Origin: JAGXSE01 sp040757295
GTDB taxonomy: Bacteria; Bacillota; PH28-bin88
Assembly (NCBI GenBank): GCA_040757295.1
Contig: JBFLXH010000004.1
Coordinates: forward strand, 1-64,000
Reading direction: 5' to 3'
DNA length: 64,000 nucleotides
Made by a program: the position numbers and the translations under genes. Shown here piece by piece: positions 25,902 through 33,458 of this stretch. The notes under the pieces are model-generated. The model searched no databases. It was given only the letters and a program-made list of their open reading frames with translations, and was not told the DNA's origin. Every line of letters begins with the position of its first letter. Position 1 is the stretch's first letter.

Positions 25902-27080
25902 CTAACGTTCTACAACCATTGCTATCCCTTGGCCGCCGCCTATGCAAAGGGTTGCTAAACCATATTTTGCTTCTCTCCGTCTCATTTCATAGAGTAAAGT
26001 GGTTAAGACCCTTGCACCGCTAGCGCCAATAGGATGTCCTAGAGCAATAGCGCCGCCGTTTACGTTTACCCTTGCGGTAGGGAAGTTTAATTCTTTGGCT
26101 ACGCTTATAGCCTGGGCTGCAAATGCTTCATTTGCTTCAATCAAATCCAGATCATCTACGTTAAGCCCGGCTTTGGCCAAAGCTTTCCGGGTTGCTGGAA
26201 TTGGACCGGTTCCCATAATGGCTGGATCAACCCCTGCTGAGGCATAGCTCTTGATTTTAGCCAAGGGGTGCAAACCTTTTTTGTTGGCAGTATCCAGGGA
26301 CATCAAAACTAAACATGCGGCGCCATCATTTATTCCTGAGGCATTACCAGCAGTCACTGTGCCTCCCTGTTTAAATGCCGGACGCAGTTTTTGCAAAGTT
26401 TCTAGGGTAGTGCCAGGCCTAGGAAATTCATCAGTATCAATGACTTTGGGGTCCCCCTTTTTCTGGGGTATCGTTATTGGCACAATCTCTTCCTTAAACC
26501 TTCCCTGTTCAATCGCTGCCGCTGCCTTTTGCTGGCTGGCAACAGCAAACTCGTCTTGTTCCTCCCGGGTGATGCCAAACTTTTCGGCTATGTTTTCAGC
26601 TGTTATTCCCATATGCACATTGCCAAAAGCACACCAAAGACCATCCTTGATCATGGAATCAATAATTTTTCCATCTCCCATGCGCATGCCCCAGCGGGCA
26701 TCACTTAATAGGTATGGCGCCATGCTCATGCTTTCTGACCCGCCAGCAATAACGATATCTGCATCGCCAGCCATTATTGCTTGTGCCCCTAAGCTTACTG
26801 CTTTCAGCCCCGATCCGCAGACTTTATTGATGGTAAAAGATGGTGTCTCTTCAGGAATTCCGGATCTAATGGCTATTTGTCTAGCAGGGTTCTGACCCAG
26901 GCCGGCCTGCAATACATTGCCAAAAATCACTTCATCAACTTCACCAGGGTTAAGGTCAATCCTCTGCATTGCTTCTTTTGCAGCAATTGCACCAAGGTCT
27001 ATAGATGAAAAGTCTTTAAGAACTCCTCCTATATTCCCGATAGGAGTTCTTACTGCCCCGACAATTACTACTTCCCGCAA
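25902..27080 (-). CDS. thlA: Acetyl-CoA C-acetyltransferase (thiolase)
   Basis: Joins two acetyl-CoA into acetoacetyl-CoA, or runs the reverse. The 392-residue protein has catalytic C88 in NKVCGSGLKAV, GHPIGASGAR and the C-terminal CIGGGQG. I chose the TTG at 27080: GAGGAG lies 8 bases upstream and the product begins LREVVIVGAVRTP, placing the active Cys at the usual position. A GTG three codons earlier touches the ribosome site. It is the last gene of the operon, before a strong terminator. Confidence 0.95.
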   Translation of the reverse strand: MREVVIVGAVRTPIGNIGGVLKDFSSIDLGAIAAKEAMQRIDLNPGEVDEVIFGNVLQAGLGQNPARQIAIRSGIPEETPSFTINKVCGSGLKAVSLGAQAIMAGDADIVIAGGSESMSMAPYLLSDARWGMRMGDGKIIDSMIKDGLWCAFGNVHMGITAENIAEKFGITREEQDEFAVASQQKAAAAIEQGRFKEEIVPITIPQKKGDPKVIDTDEFPRPGTTLETLQKLRPAFKQGGTVTAGNASGINDGAACLVLMSLDTANKKGLHPLAKIKSYASAGVDPAIMGTGPIPATRKALAKAGLNVDDLDLIEANEAFAAQAISVAKELNFPTARVNVNGGAIALGHPIGASGARVLTTLLYEMRRREAKYGLATLCIGGGQGIAMVVER

Positions 27081-27109
27081 CTTATTCACTCCTCATAAAC
27101 AGTAGTATG

Positions 27110-27889
27110 CTAATTACGGTACTTTGGTTTGCGTTTTTCCAAAAATGCTGTCATTCCTTCTTTTTGTTCGGGAGAAGTGAAACATAAAGCGAAGAGTTCA
27201 GCTTCAAAGGCAATGGCTCTATTTATCTCCATTTCCAAGCCATTATTTACGGCTTCCTTTACTAATCTTACGGCAAATGGGCTATTGGCAGTAATTCTCG
27301 CCGCAATGGTTTTAGCCCTGGGCATCAATTCGCTTATGGGAATGACTTCATTCACAAGCCCAATTTCAAAAGCTCTTTGGGCTGAAATCTGCTCGCCTGT
27401 CATCATTAATTGAAGAGCAACACCTTTACCAACTAAACGAGAGAGGCGTTGTGTCCCAGCAAAGCCTGGAATAATTCCTAATCCAACCTCAGGCTGCCCG
27501 AACTTGGCATTTTCGGAGGCGATCCGAATATCACAGCTCATCGCTAATTCACACCCTCCACCGAGGGCAAATCCGTTAACCGCTGCAATAACGGGTTTGG
27601 GGAAATTTTCTATTTTGCTCATCAACTTCTGACCAAGGATAGCAAACTCACGCGCCTCAATCGGATTAAGATCTTTCATAAAAGCAATATCTGCCCCAGC
27701 TACAAAAGCCTTTTCCCCTTGTCCAGAAATAATCAGAGCCTCTGCAGCCTCACTTTTTTCAATTTCATCCAATGCCTGAGCCAACTCGGTAAGGGTTGCT
27801 GAGTTGAGCGCGTTAAGGGCTTTAGGTCTGTTAATGGTTATAACGGCGATGTTATTGTCTATTTCCAAAAGAATGTTTTCATATGACAA
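27110..27889 (-). CDS. crt: Enoyl-CoA hydratase / crotonase
   Basis: Interconverts 3-hydroxybutyryl-CoA and crotonyl-CoA. The 259-residue crotonase-fold protein has the oxyanion segment FVAGADI (about 62-68) and GFALGGGCELAMSCDIRIASENAKFGQPEVGLGIIPG (about 105-141), with both catalytic Glu in place. The start is TTG with GGAGG about 9 bases upstream. It lies between hbd and thl, so the C4 substrate assignment rests on context. Confidence 0.94.
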   Translation of the reverse strand: MSYENILLEIDNNIAVITINRPKALNALNSATLTELAQALDEIEKSEAAEALIISGQGEKAFVAGADIAFMKDLNPIEAREFAILGQKLMSKIENFPKPVIAAVNGFALGGGCELAMSCDIRIASENAKFGQPEVGLGIIPGFAGTQRLSRLVGKGVALQLMMTGEQISAQRAFEIGLVNEVIPISELMPRAKTIAARITANSPFAVRLVKEAVNNGLEMEINRAIAFEAELFALCFTSPEQKEGMTAFLEKRKPKYRN

Positions 27890-27950
27890 GCCTCACGACC
27901 TCCATTCCGGTAAAATGGTCTTTCTTAACAACCACTCTCGAAAAAAGCGG

Positions 27951-28805
27951 TTATTTGCCGTAATCATAAAACCCTTTTCCAGACTTTCTGCCAAGCCAAC
28001 CGGCTTTAACATATTTTCTTAAAAGGGGGCAGGGACGGTATTTAGAATCACCAAATCCCTGATAGAGGACCTCCATTATGGCTAAGCAGGTGTCAAGACC
28101 AATTAAATCAGCTAGCGCCAGCGGGCCCATGGGGTGGTTCATCCCAAGTTTCATTACCTGGTCGACGCCTTCAACACTTGCCACACCCTCATAGACACAG
28201 TAGATCGCTTCATTGATCATTGGCAGTAAAATCCTGTTGGCTGCAAAACCAGGAAAGTCACTAACGATAACAGGGACCTTGCCCAGCTTAATCGCAAGGT
28301 TATAAATATCCTGAGCAACAGCATCTGAGGTAGCTAAACCCCTAATTACCTCAACCAGCTGCATTACTGGGACAGGATTAAAGAAGTGCATGCCAATAAA
28401 CCTGTCTGGACGAGATGTTAAGGAGGCCAATTCAGTTATCGGTAAGGAAGAGGTGTTGCTGGCAAAAACGGTTGTTTCTGGGCAAACCTGATCTAAACGC
28501 TTAAAAAGGTCTGCCTTTATTTGCAGGTTTTCGCTCACCGCTTCAATGACCAAATCCACACTGGGAATTCCCTCAAAGCTGATAAGAGGCTGTATTCTCC
28601 CCATAACAGCCGTCTTTTCTTCAGCGGCCATTTTACCCTTTTCAACACTTCGTGCCAGGTTTTTTTCAATAGATGCCAAACCCTTATTAATGAAAACTTC
28701 AGAAACATCGTTTAGGTACACCGTGAGGCCTGCCTGAGCCGCTACCTGGGCAATGCCACTGCCCATTTGGCCTGCCCCAATAACCATTATTTTTTCAAAA
28801 GCCAA
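27951..28805 (-). CDS. hbd: 3-hydroxybutyryl-CoA dehydrogenase
   Basis: NAD(P)-dependent oxidoreductase linking acetoacetyl-CoA and 3-hydroxybutyryl-CoA. The 284-residue protein has GAGQMGSGIAQ near residue 10, SNTSSLPIT, GMHFFNPVPVM with the catalytic His, and the C-terminal GRKSGKGFYDYGK. I chose the TTG at 28805 because GGGGAG lies 8 bases upstream and the product begins LAFEKIMVIGAG; a GTG three codons earlier is adjacent to the ribosome site. About 60 bases separate it from crt. Confidence 0.94.
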   Translation of the reverse strand: MAFEKIMVIGAGQMGSGIAQVAAQAGLTVYLNDVSEVFINKGLASIEKNLARSVEKGKMAAEEKTAVMGRIQPLISFEGIPSVDLVIEAVSENLQIKADLFKRLDQVCPETTVFASNTSSLPITELASLTSRPDRFIGMHFFNPVPVMQLVEVIRGLATSDAVAQDIYNLAIKLGKVPVIVSDFPGFAANRILLPMINEAIYCVYEGVASVEGVDQVMKLGMNHPMGPLALADLIGLDTCLAIMEVLYQGFGDSKYRPCPLLRKYVKAGWLGRKSGKGFYDYGK

Positions 28806-28844
28806 TAGAACCACTCCCCTTTTTAATTGCTGGTTTGTACCCCA

Positions 28845-29828
28845 TTACAGAATCTTTTTCACCTCTTCAGTCAGTGCAGGAACAACCTTGAATAGGTCAT
28901 CGGCAATACCGTAATCGGCTACTTTAAAAATGTTGGCTTCAGGATCCTTATTTATCGCCACAATATATTTAGAAGATGACATTCCGGCAAGATGTTGGAT
29001 AGCACCTGAAATCCCACAGGCAATATAAAGAGTTGGGGAGACGGTTTTTCCAGTCTGACCAACCTGATACTGGTGTTCTCGCCAACCAGCATCAACGGCT
29101 GCCCTAGAGGCGCCTACCGCTGCCCCAATTGTGTCGGCAAGTTGTTCAAGAATTGCAAAGTTTTCTGGACCTTTCATTCCTCTTCCGCCAGAAACGATTA
29201 TATCCGCTTCGGTTAATTCAACACGCCCGGTGGATTTTTCTAAAACTTCCCGCACCTTAGTCCGAATAGCTCCATCTTCAAATTTGACCTCAACCTGAAT
29301 TAATTGGGGTTTTTCAGAGGTGGCCATTTCGTCAATGCCTAAAACATTGGGCCTGAAGGTAGCCATTACCGGTCTGGCGGTAGGGCACATGACCTTTGCA
29401 AAGGCTTTCCCTGCATAAATTGGTCGGGTAAAGATAAAGTCTGTTCCTTGCAGTTCAACTGCAATGCAGTCAGTAATCAGGCCAGCACCCACTCTTTCGG
29501 CAACCCGTGGCGCTAAATCCTTGCCGATAGCGGTATTTCCCATAAAAAGGGCTTCAGGTTGATGTTCTTTAACAAGGTCTGCCAAAACGGAAGCATAACC
29601 ATCAGTTGTATAGGATTCCAACTGGGGGTGTTCAGCAGCAAAAACCTTGTTTACACCATATTTTGCAATTTCTTCGACAACACCGGAGATATTGCTACCA
29701 ATAACCACCACATCAACTTCTTGCTTCAGTATTTGACCATACTTCATGCCTGCCGAAATCATTTCATAGGACACTTTGCGCAGTTGTCCGTTGCGTTGTT
29801 CCGCAAAAACCCAAATACCTTTAGCCAT
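28845..29828 (-). CDS. etfA: Electron transfer flavoprotein subunit alpha
   Basis: FAD-binding large subunit of the electron transfer flavoprotein, which passes electrons between acyl-CoA dehydrogenases and other carriers. The 327-residue protein has the C-terminal FAD domain signature GGRGMKGPENF, then VGASRAAVDAGW, QVGQTGKTVSPTLYIACGISGAIQHLAGM and AINKDPEANIF. It follows etfB by 35 bases. Whether this ETF is of the electron-bifurcating type cannot be decided by eye. Confidence 0.95.
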   Translation of the reverse strand: MAKGIWVFAEQRNGQLRKVSYEMISAGMKYGQILKQEVDVVVIGSNISGVVEEIAKYGVNKVFAAEHPQLESYTTDGYASVLADLVKEHQPEALFMGNTAIGKDLAPRVAERVGAGLITDCIAVELQGTDFIFTRPIYAGKAFAKVMCPTARPVMATFRPNVLGIDEMATSEKPQLIQVEVKFEDGAIRTKVREVLEKSTGRVELTEADIIVSGGRGMKGPENFAILEQLADTIGAAVGASRAAVDAGWREHQYQVGQTGKTVSPTLYIACGISGAIQHLAGMSSSKYIVAINKDPEANIFKVADYGIADDLFKVVPALTEEVKKIL

Positions 29829-29863
29829 TACAGCTTACCTCCCTCATTATAATAAAAGTAGGA

Positions 29864-30649
29864 CTAAATTACTTTTGCTTCTTCCCTCAATAAAGCAACA
29901 AGCTCAGCCGCTGTTTCAGAAGGTTCGCCCTGCAGCAACCGGCCGGCCTTTCTTGCAGGCGGCATGAAGTACTCAAGGACTTTTGTCTTAGCTCCAAGAG
30001 CGCCGACATCTTCTGCCTTTAAACCAAGATCAAGAACCCCTAACACCTTGAGTTCCTTTTTCTTTGCCTGCATGATGCCTTTAAGGGAAGGATACCTGGG
30101 TTCATTCAGTCCTTTTTGGGCAGTAATGAGAGCTGGCAAAGCTGATTCGACTACTTCAACCGTACCATCCGCTTCTCGGTAAGCAACTACTTGTTTTTCG
30201 TTTAATTCAATTTTTGTTACTACATTTACCTGGGGCAAACCCAAAATTTCAGCTACCCGTGTAGCTACTTGAGCAGAACCGTCATCGATTGCAATTTGAC
30301 CGCCAAGCACCAAATCGAACCCGATTTGCCGCAAGGCCGCCGCTAAAGCAACGGCTGAGCTATGTTCGTCTCCTCCGTCAAACATTGGATCCCGCAGCAA
30401 TACTGCTCGGTCAGCACCCATGGCTAAAGCCTGACGCAGCGCTTCTTCAGCCTTGGAGCCTCCTAATGAAACCAGGATTACCTCTCCCGTACCCAGCTTT
30501 TCTTTAATTCTGATTGCCTCTTCTACGGCGAATTCATCATATGGGTTAATAATATACTGAATCCCATCTGTAGAAATTTTGCCAGCCCCATCAAGTTGAA
30601 TTTTAGCTTCGGTATCAAAGGTTTGTTTCATTAAGACAATAATCTTCAT
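29864..30649 (-). CDS. etfB: Electron transfer flavoprotein subunit beta
   Basis: Small ETF subunit, partner of the next gene. The 261-residue protein starts MKIIVLMKQTFDTEAKI and has INPYDEFAVEEAIRIKE, VLGGQIAIDDGSAQV and the family signature around ALPALITAQKGLNEPRYPSLKGIMQAKKK. It is the first gene of the operon, about 105 bases downstream of the predicted sigma-54 start site. No acyl-CoA dehydrogenase gene accompanies the pair in this operon. Confidence 0.95.
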   Translation of the reverse strand: MKIIVLMKQTFDTEAKIQLDGAGKISTDGIQYIINPYDEFAVEEAIRIKEKLGTGEVILVSLGGSKAEEALRQALAMGADRAVLLRDPMFDGGDEHSSAVALAAALRQIGFDLVLGGQIAIDDGSAQVATRVAEILGLPQVNVVTKIELNEKQVVAYREADGTVEVVESALPALITAQKGLNEPRYPSLKGIMQAKKKELKVLGVLDLGLKAEDVGALGAKTKVLEYFMPPARKAGRLLQGEPSETAAELVALLREEAKVI

Positions 30650-30765
30650 AATTCGCCCTCCTAATAGAAATATATATTTATGAGAAAAATATTTTTCTTC
30701 GGTATATCTTAATGCCTCACCTCCGGCTGAATAAGTACTTACAACGGCTGGTACTGTTCTGTCAT

Positions 30766-30782
30766 AGCAATTATCATACCAA
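30766..30782 (-). promoter_or_regulatory. sigma-54 (-24/-12) promoter of the etf-hbd-crt-thl operon
   Basis: The minus strand reads TTGGTATGATAATTGCT. The essential GG (30779-30780) and GC (30767-30768) are exactly 10 bases apart. Against the consensus TTGGCACGRNNNTTGCW only the two C of CAC differ. The start would fall near 30755, about 105 bases before etfB. A sigma-54 activator gene lies just upstream. The same stretch contains an extended -10-like TGGTATGAT, so a sigma-A reading is possible but has no good -35. Confidence 0.7.
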
Positions 30783-30812
30783 AGTTCATGTGCTTGTAAT
30801 CACTATTACTCG

Positions 30813-30833
30813 CAATCGCCCTGTCTACGATTG
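30813..30833 (-). promoter_or_regulatory. Inverted repeat, possible activator site
   Basis: CAATCG, 9 bases, CGATTG: perfect 6-base arms centred about 43 bases upstream of the -24 element. Sigma-54 activators bind dyads upstream of such promoters. Only the repeat itself is seen; the binding role is inferred. Confidence 0.35.
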
Positions 30834-30876
30834 TAAACACCCTGTCCTAAAAAGTGCTAATTTGCCAACAAAAATG

Positions 30877-30898
30877 CATGTCAACCCTCGTTAACATG
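30877..30898 (-). repeat. Inverted repeat after the flavoprotein gene: weak terminator or activator site
   Basis: The minus strand has CATGTTAAC-GAGG-GTTGACATG, 9-base arms with one mismatch. It lies about 120-145 bases upstream of the predicted sigma-54 start, a typical activator distance. It also sits 12 bases past the flavoprotein stop and is followed by CATTTTTG, so a weak terminator is equally possible. Confidence 0.45.
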
Positions 30899-30909
30899 TC
30901 GCCATTTGT

Positions 30910-31566
30910 TTACATTTTTATTGGGGTTCCAGATAGAATTTTGATCATCTTTACCATATTCTGCCCTAATAACCGGCAGGCTTTTACCGTTAGTTGGTCT
31001 TCCATAACCCCTTTGAACCAGTGAGGTTTACCTTGCTCATCGGAATCTTTGTACAAAGTGCCGATTGTTCCACTGGCAAACAAGGAACGGGGATCTTCGT
31101 CACCCCATGCCTCAAAACCTTCAACAAGGATCAGGCCTTGGCTCCGCAGGAATTTTTCCAGAAAAGCCAATGCAGCTTCTTGGCCGCCATGGCGCAAACC
31201 TGCTTGAACTAATGCACCTCCAACTTTCCCCTGCAGCGCGTTTCTAACCATGTGGAGGCTCCTTGTGCGGTCAATTAGAGTTTTTAATTGCCCTGTGATA
31301 TTCCCAAAGTAAACGGGGGATCCAAGCAAAATCCCGTCAGCGTTGCGCATTTTTTCCAACAATACAACTCCGTCGTCATCGGAAATAGAACAGGCATCCT
31401 GTCTAAGGCACTTGTTACACCCTTGGCAATATTCAATCTTGTAATCGCTAATTTCGATCAATTCGGTTTGGGCGCCAAATCTCTCAGCTTCCTGCAACGC
31501 CAGGGATAACATCTGCGCGGTGTTCTTTCCCTTACGGGGGCTACCGTTAATAGCCAGGACTTTCAT
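30910..31566 (-). CDS. Iron-sulfur flavoprotein (NADPH-dependent FMN reductase fold)
   Basis: A 218-residue flavodoxin-fold protein with the FMN loop NGSPRKGKNT (7-16). It carries a compact cluster motif C47-x2-C50-x2-C53-x5-C59, as in archaeal and clostridial iron-sulfur flavoproteins (Isf), which bind FMN and a [4Fe-4S] cluster. GSPVYFGNITGQLKTLIDR is the usual second FMN segment. Such proteins shuttle electrons in anaerobes, often against oxygen or peroxide. It starts 14 bases after the sigma-54 activator gene, so the two are probably cotranscribed. A redox-sensing link to the acyl-CoA operon is only a suggestion. Confidence 0.85.
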   Translation of the reverse strand: MKVLAINGSPRKGKNTAQMLSLALQEAERFGAQTELIEISDYKIEYCQGCNKCLRQDACSISDDDGVVLLEKMRNADGILLGSPVYFGNITGQLKTLIDRTRSLHMVRNALQGKVGGALVQAGLRHGGQEAALAFLEKFLRSQGLILVEGFEAWGDEDPRSLFASGTIGTLYKDSDEQGKPHWFKGVMEDQLTVKACRLLGQNMVKMIKILSGTPIKM

Positions 31567-31580
31567 TTTTGCTCCTCCTT

Positions 31581-33305
31581 TTAATCTTCTAAATTATACT
31601 GGGATATTTTCCGATAAAGCCAGGCGCGGGAGATGCCCAGCAATTTGGCGGCCTGAGCCTTATTACCTTCAGTAATATTTAAAACTTCTTTAATTGCCGC
31701 TTTTTCCGTCTGTTCCAACAGGGCTTGTAACGCCTGCGGTCGGGCAATTAAGCGACTTGACTGAGTGAATTTTCGCAGATATGAAGGTAAGTCCTGCAGC
31801 AAGACCATATTCCCTTCCACCACATTGAAAGCCCGTTCAATAACGTTTTCCAATTCACGGACATTACCTGGCCAATGATAATTCCTAAATAAATTCCAGA
31901 CAGAAGGCGCCATGCCATTTACCGTAACACTAAATTCTCTGTTAAATTTGGCAATAAAATGTTCGACCAGGCAATCCAAGTCTTCCTTTCGTTCCCGTAA
32001 AGGTGGAAGACTTAATGTAACTACATTTAGACGGTAAAACAAATCTTCTCTAAACCGTCCTTTTTTAATAAGATCTTCCAATATTTGATTAGTGGCAACA
32101 ACAACCCGAACGTCAATCTTTTTTGCTTTACCGCTTCCCAGCCGCTCAATTTCCTTTTCCTGGAGGACTCTTAATAGTTTTGACTGGAGCGGCAAAGGCA
32201 AATCCCCAATTTCATCAAGGAATATGGTGCCTCCGTCTGCCAGCTCAAACTTTCCAATTTGTCCCCGTTTTTTTGCACCAGTAAATGCCCCTTCATCATA
32301 GCCAAAGAGCTCTGATTCCAATAATTGTTCTGGAATAGCTGCACAGTTTACTTTAATAAAAGGACCATATTTTCTCCCGCTCTCCATGTGTAGGGCATGG
32401 GCTACCAGCTCCTTTCCAGTACCTGTCTCGCCGCGGATCAGCACTGTGGAGTTAGTTAAGGCAACCCTTTTAATAGTCTCCCGTAATCGACTGATTTCAG
32501 CGTTATGTCCAATAATGTTATCAAGTCCGTATTTTGCGCTTCTAAATTTCTGTACTTCATCCCGGTAATAGACCAATTCGCTGTGTAAGGCGTTTACTTT
32601 TAAGGCTAGGGCATTAAGTTCGTTAAGATCTTTGTAAATAAACTTGCCTAATGCCCCAATGGTTACTCCTTCTTTAACAATAGGAATCTGCATAACCAAT
32701 ACTTCTTTACCTTTTACGATAATTAAGTCGCTTTTTTCCGCCTTTCCATTGGCAGCGACAAAATGGAGTTTGCTGTTTTCAATAATGTCGAGAACGTGTT
32801 TTCCCAGGCATTCTTGAGACTGGACCTCAAATAAAGAGCAAAAGGCATCATTAACCATATTTACCAGCCCTTGCGTATTAACTACAATTAATCCGTCATA
32901 TGCTGATTGGAGGATAGTTTCCAGAGTCCCCATTAAATCTTTTACACTTTGAAGCTCCTGCAAAACAGACTGTAATTCGGTTATTTCCTGGATCACACTA
33001 ACAGCCCCACTGGTTTGGCCTTCTGAAAAGATCGGTGTCCGGTTAACCAAGTACATCTTGTTATCATGATAAAACTTGCGACCAATATGCAGTTGGCCAG
33101 TTTTAAGCACTTTATACATTCCAGTTGAAGGAATGATTCTTTTTATTTGTTTTCCTATTGCTTCCTCAGCCGGACATCGATAAATTTTTTCCATCGCTTT
33201 ATTAAACAACAAGATTCTGCCTTCTTCATCAACAGCTACAATCCCGTTATGTATAGAATTGATGATTTCTAGCAGCCGTCCAATCGGAAGGTTGGGTAAA
33301 ATCAT
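31581..33305 (-). CDS. PAS-containing sigma-54-dependent transcriptional activator
   Basis: Bacterial enhancer-binding protein of 574 residues. Two PAS sensor domains (about 10-110 and 128-225) are followed by an AAA+ domain with Walker A GETGTGKE (292-299), the sigma-54-contacting GAFTGA (339-344), FLDEIGDLP and REDLFYRLNV. A Fis-type helix-turn-helix sits at the C-terminus (EGNKAQAAKLLGISRAWLYRKISQY). There is no receiver domain, so it probably senses a small ligand or redox state. I chose the ATG at 33305, with AGGGGG about 9 bases upstream; a TTG nine codons earlier is possible. It very likely controls the adjacent etf operon. Confidence 0.93.
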   Translation of the reverse strand: MILPNLPIGRLLEIINSIHNGIVAVDEEGRILLFNKAMEKIYRCPAEEAIGKQIKRIIPSTGMYKVLKTGQLHIGRKFYHDNKMYLVNRTPIFSEGQTSGAVSVIQEITELQSVLQELQSVKDLMGTLETILQSAYDGLIVVNTQGLVNMVNDAFCSLFEVQSQECLGKHVLDIIENSKLHFVAANGKAEKSDLIIVKGKEVLVMQIPIVKEGVTIGALGKFIYKDLNELNALALKVNALHSELVYYRDEVQKFRSAKYGLDNIIGHNAEISRLRETIKRVALTNSTVLIRGETGTGKELVAHALHMESGRKYGPFIKVNCAAIPEQLLESELFGYDEGAFTGAKKRGQIGKFELADGGTIFLDEIGDLPLPLQSKLLRVLQEKEIERLGSGKAKKIDVRVVVATNQILEDLIKKGRFREDLFYRLNVVTLSLPPLRERKEDLDCLVEHFIAKFNREFSVTVNGMAPSVWNLFRNYHWPGNVRELENVIERAFNVVEGNMVLLQDLPSYLRKFTQSSRLIARPQALQALLEQTEKAAIKEVLNITEGNKAQAAKLLGISRAWLYRKISQYNLED

Positions 33306-33415
33306 GTCAAACATCCCCCTGTTTTGCTTCAAGCCTCAAATTAGTCAATTCTATTAATGCACGGCTTTTCCCTGCAACTTAAACCATCTCCTTTCCATTG
33401 TCTAAAATAAAGCAT

Positions 33416-33443
33416 AAAAAAACCAGACTTAATGCCTGGTTTT
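33416..33443 (-). terminator. Terminator after pnp
   Basis: On the minus strand AAAACCAG pairs with CTGGTTTT around a 9-base loop, followed by further T. It lies about 16 bases past the pnp stop. Confidence 0.85.
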
Positions 33444-33458
33444 CAGGGGCGCCCTTGG

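Noticed and set aside
26251..26895. A 214-codon plus-strand open frame opposite thl
   Set aside because: It lies wholly inside the conserved thiolase gene on the other strand and has no recognisable protein features.
30773..30782. Extended -10-like TGGTATGAT as a sigma-A promoter for etfB
   Set aside because: No acceptable -35 at 16-18 bases, and the same bases fit a -24/-12 element far better next to a sigma-54 activator. Kept only as an alternative.
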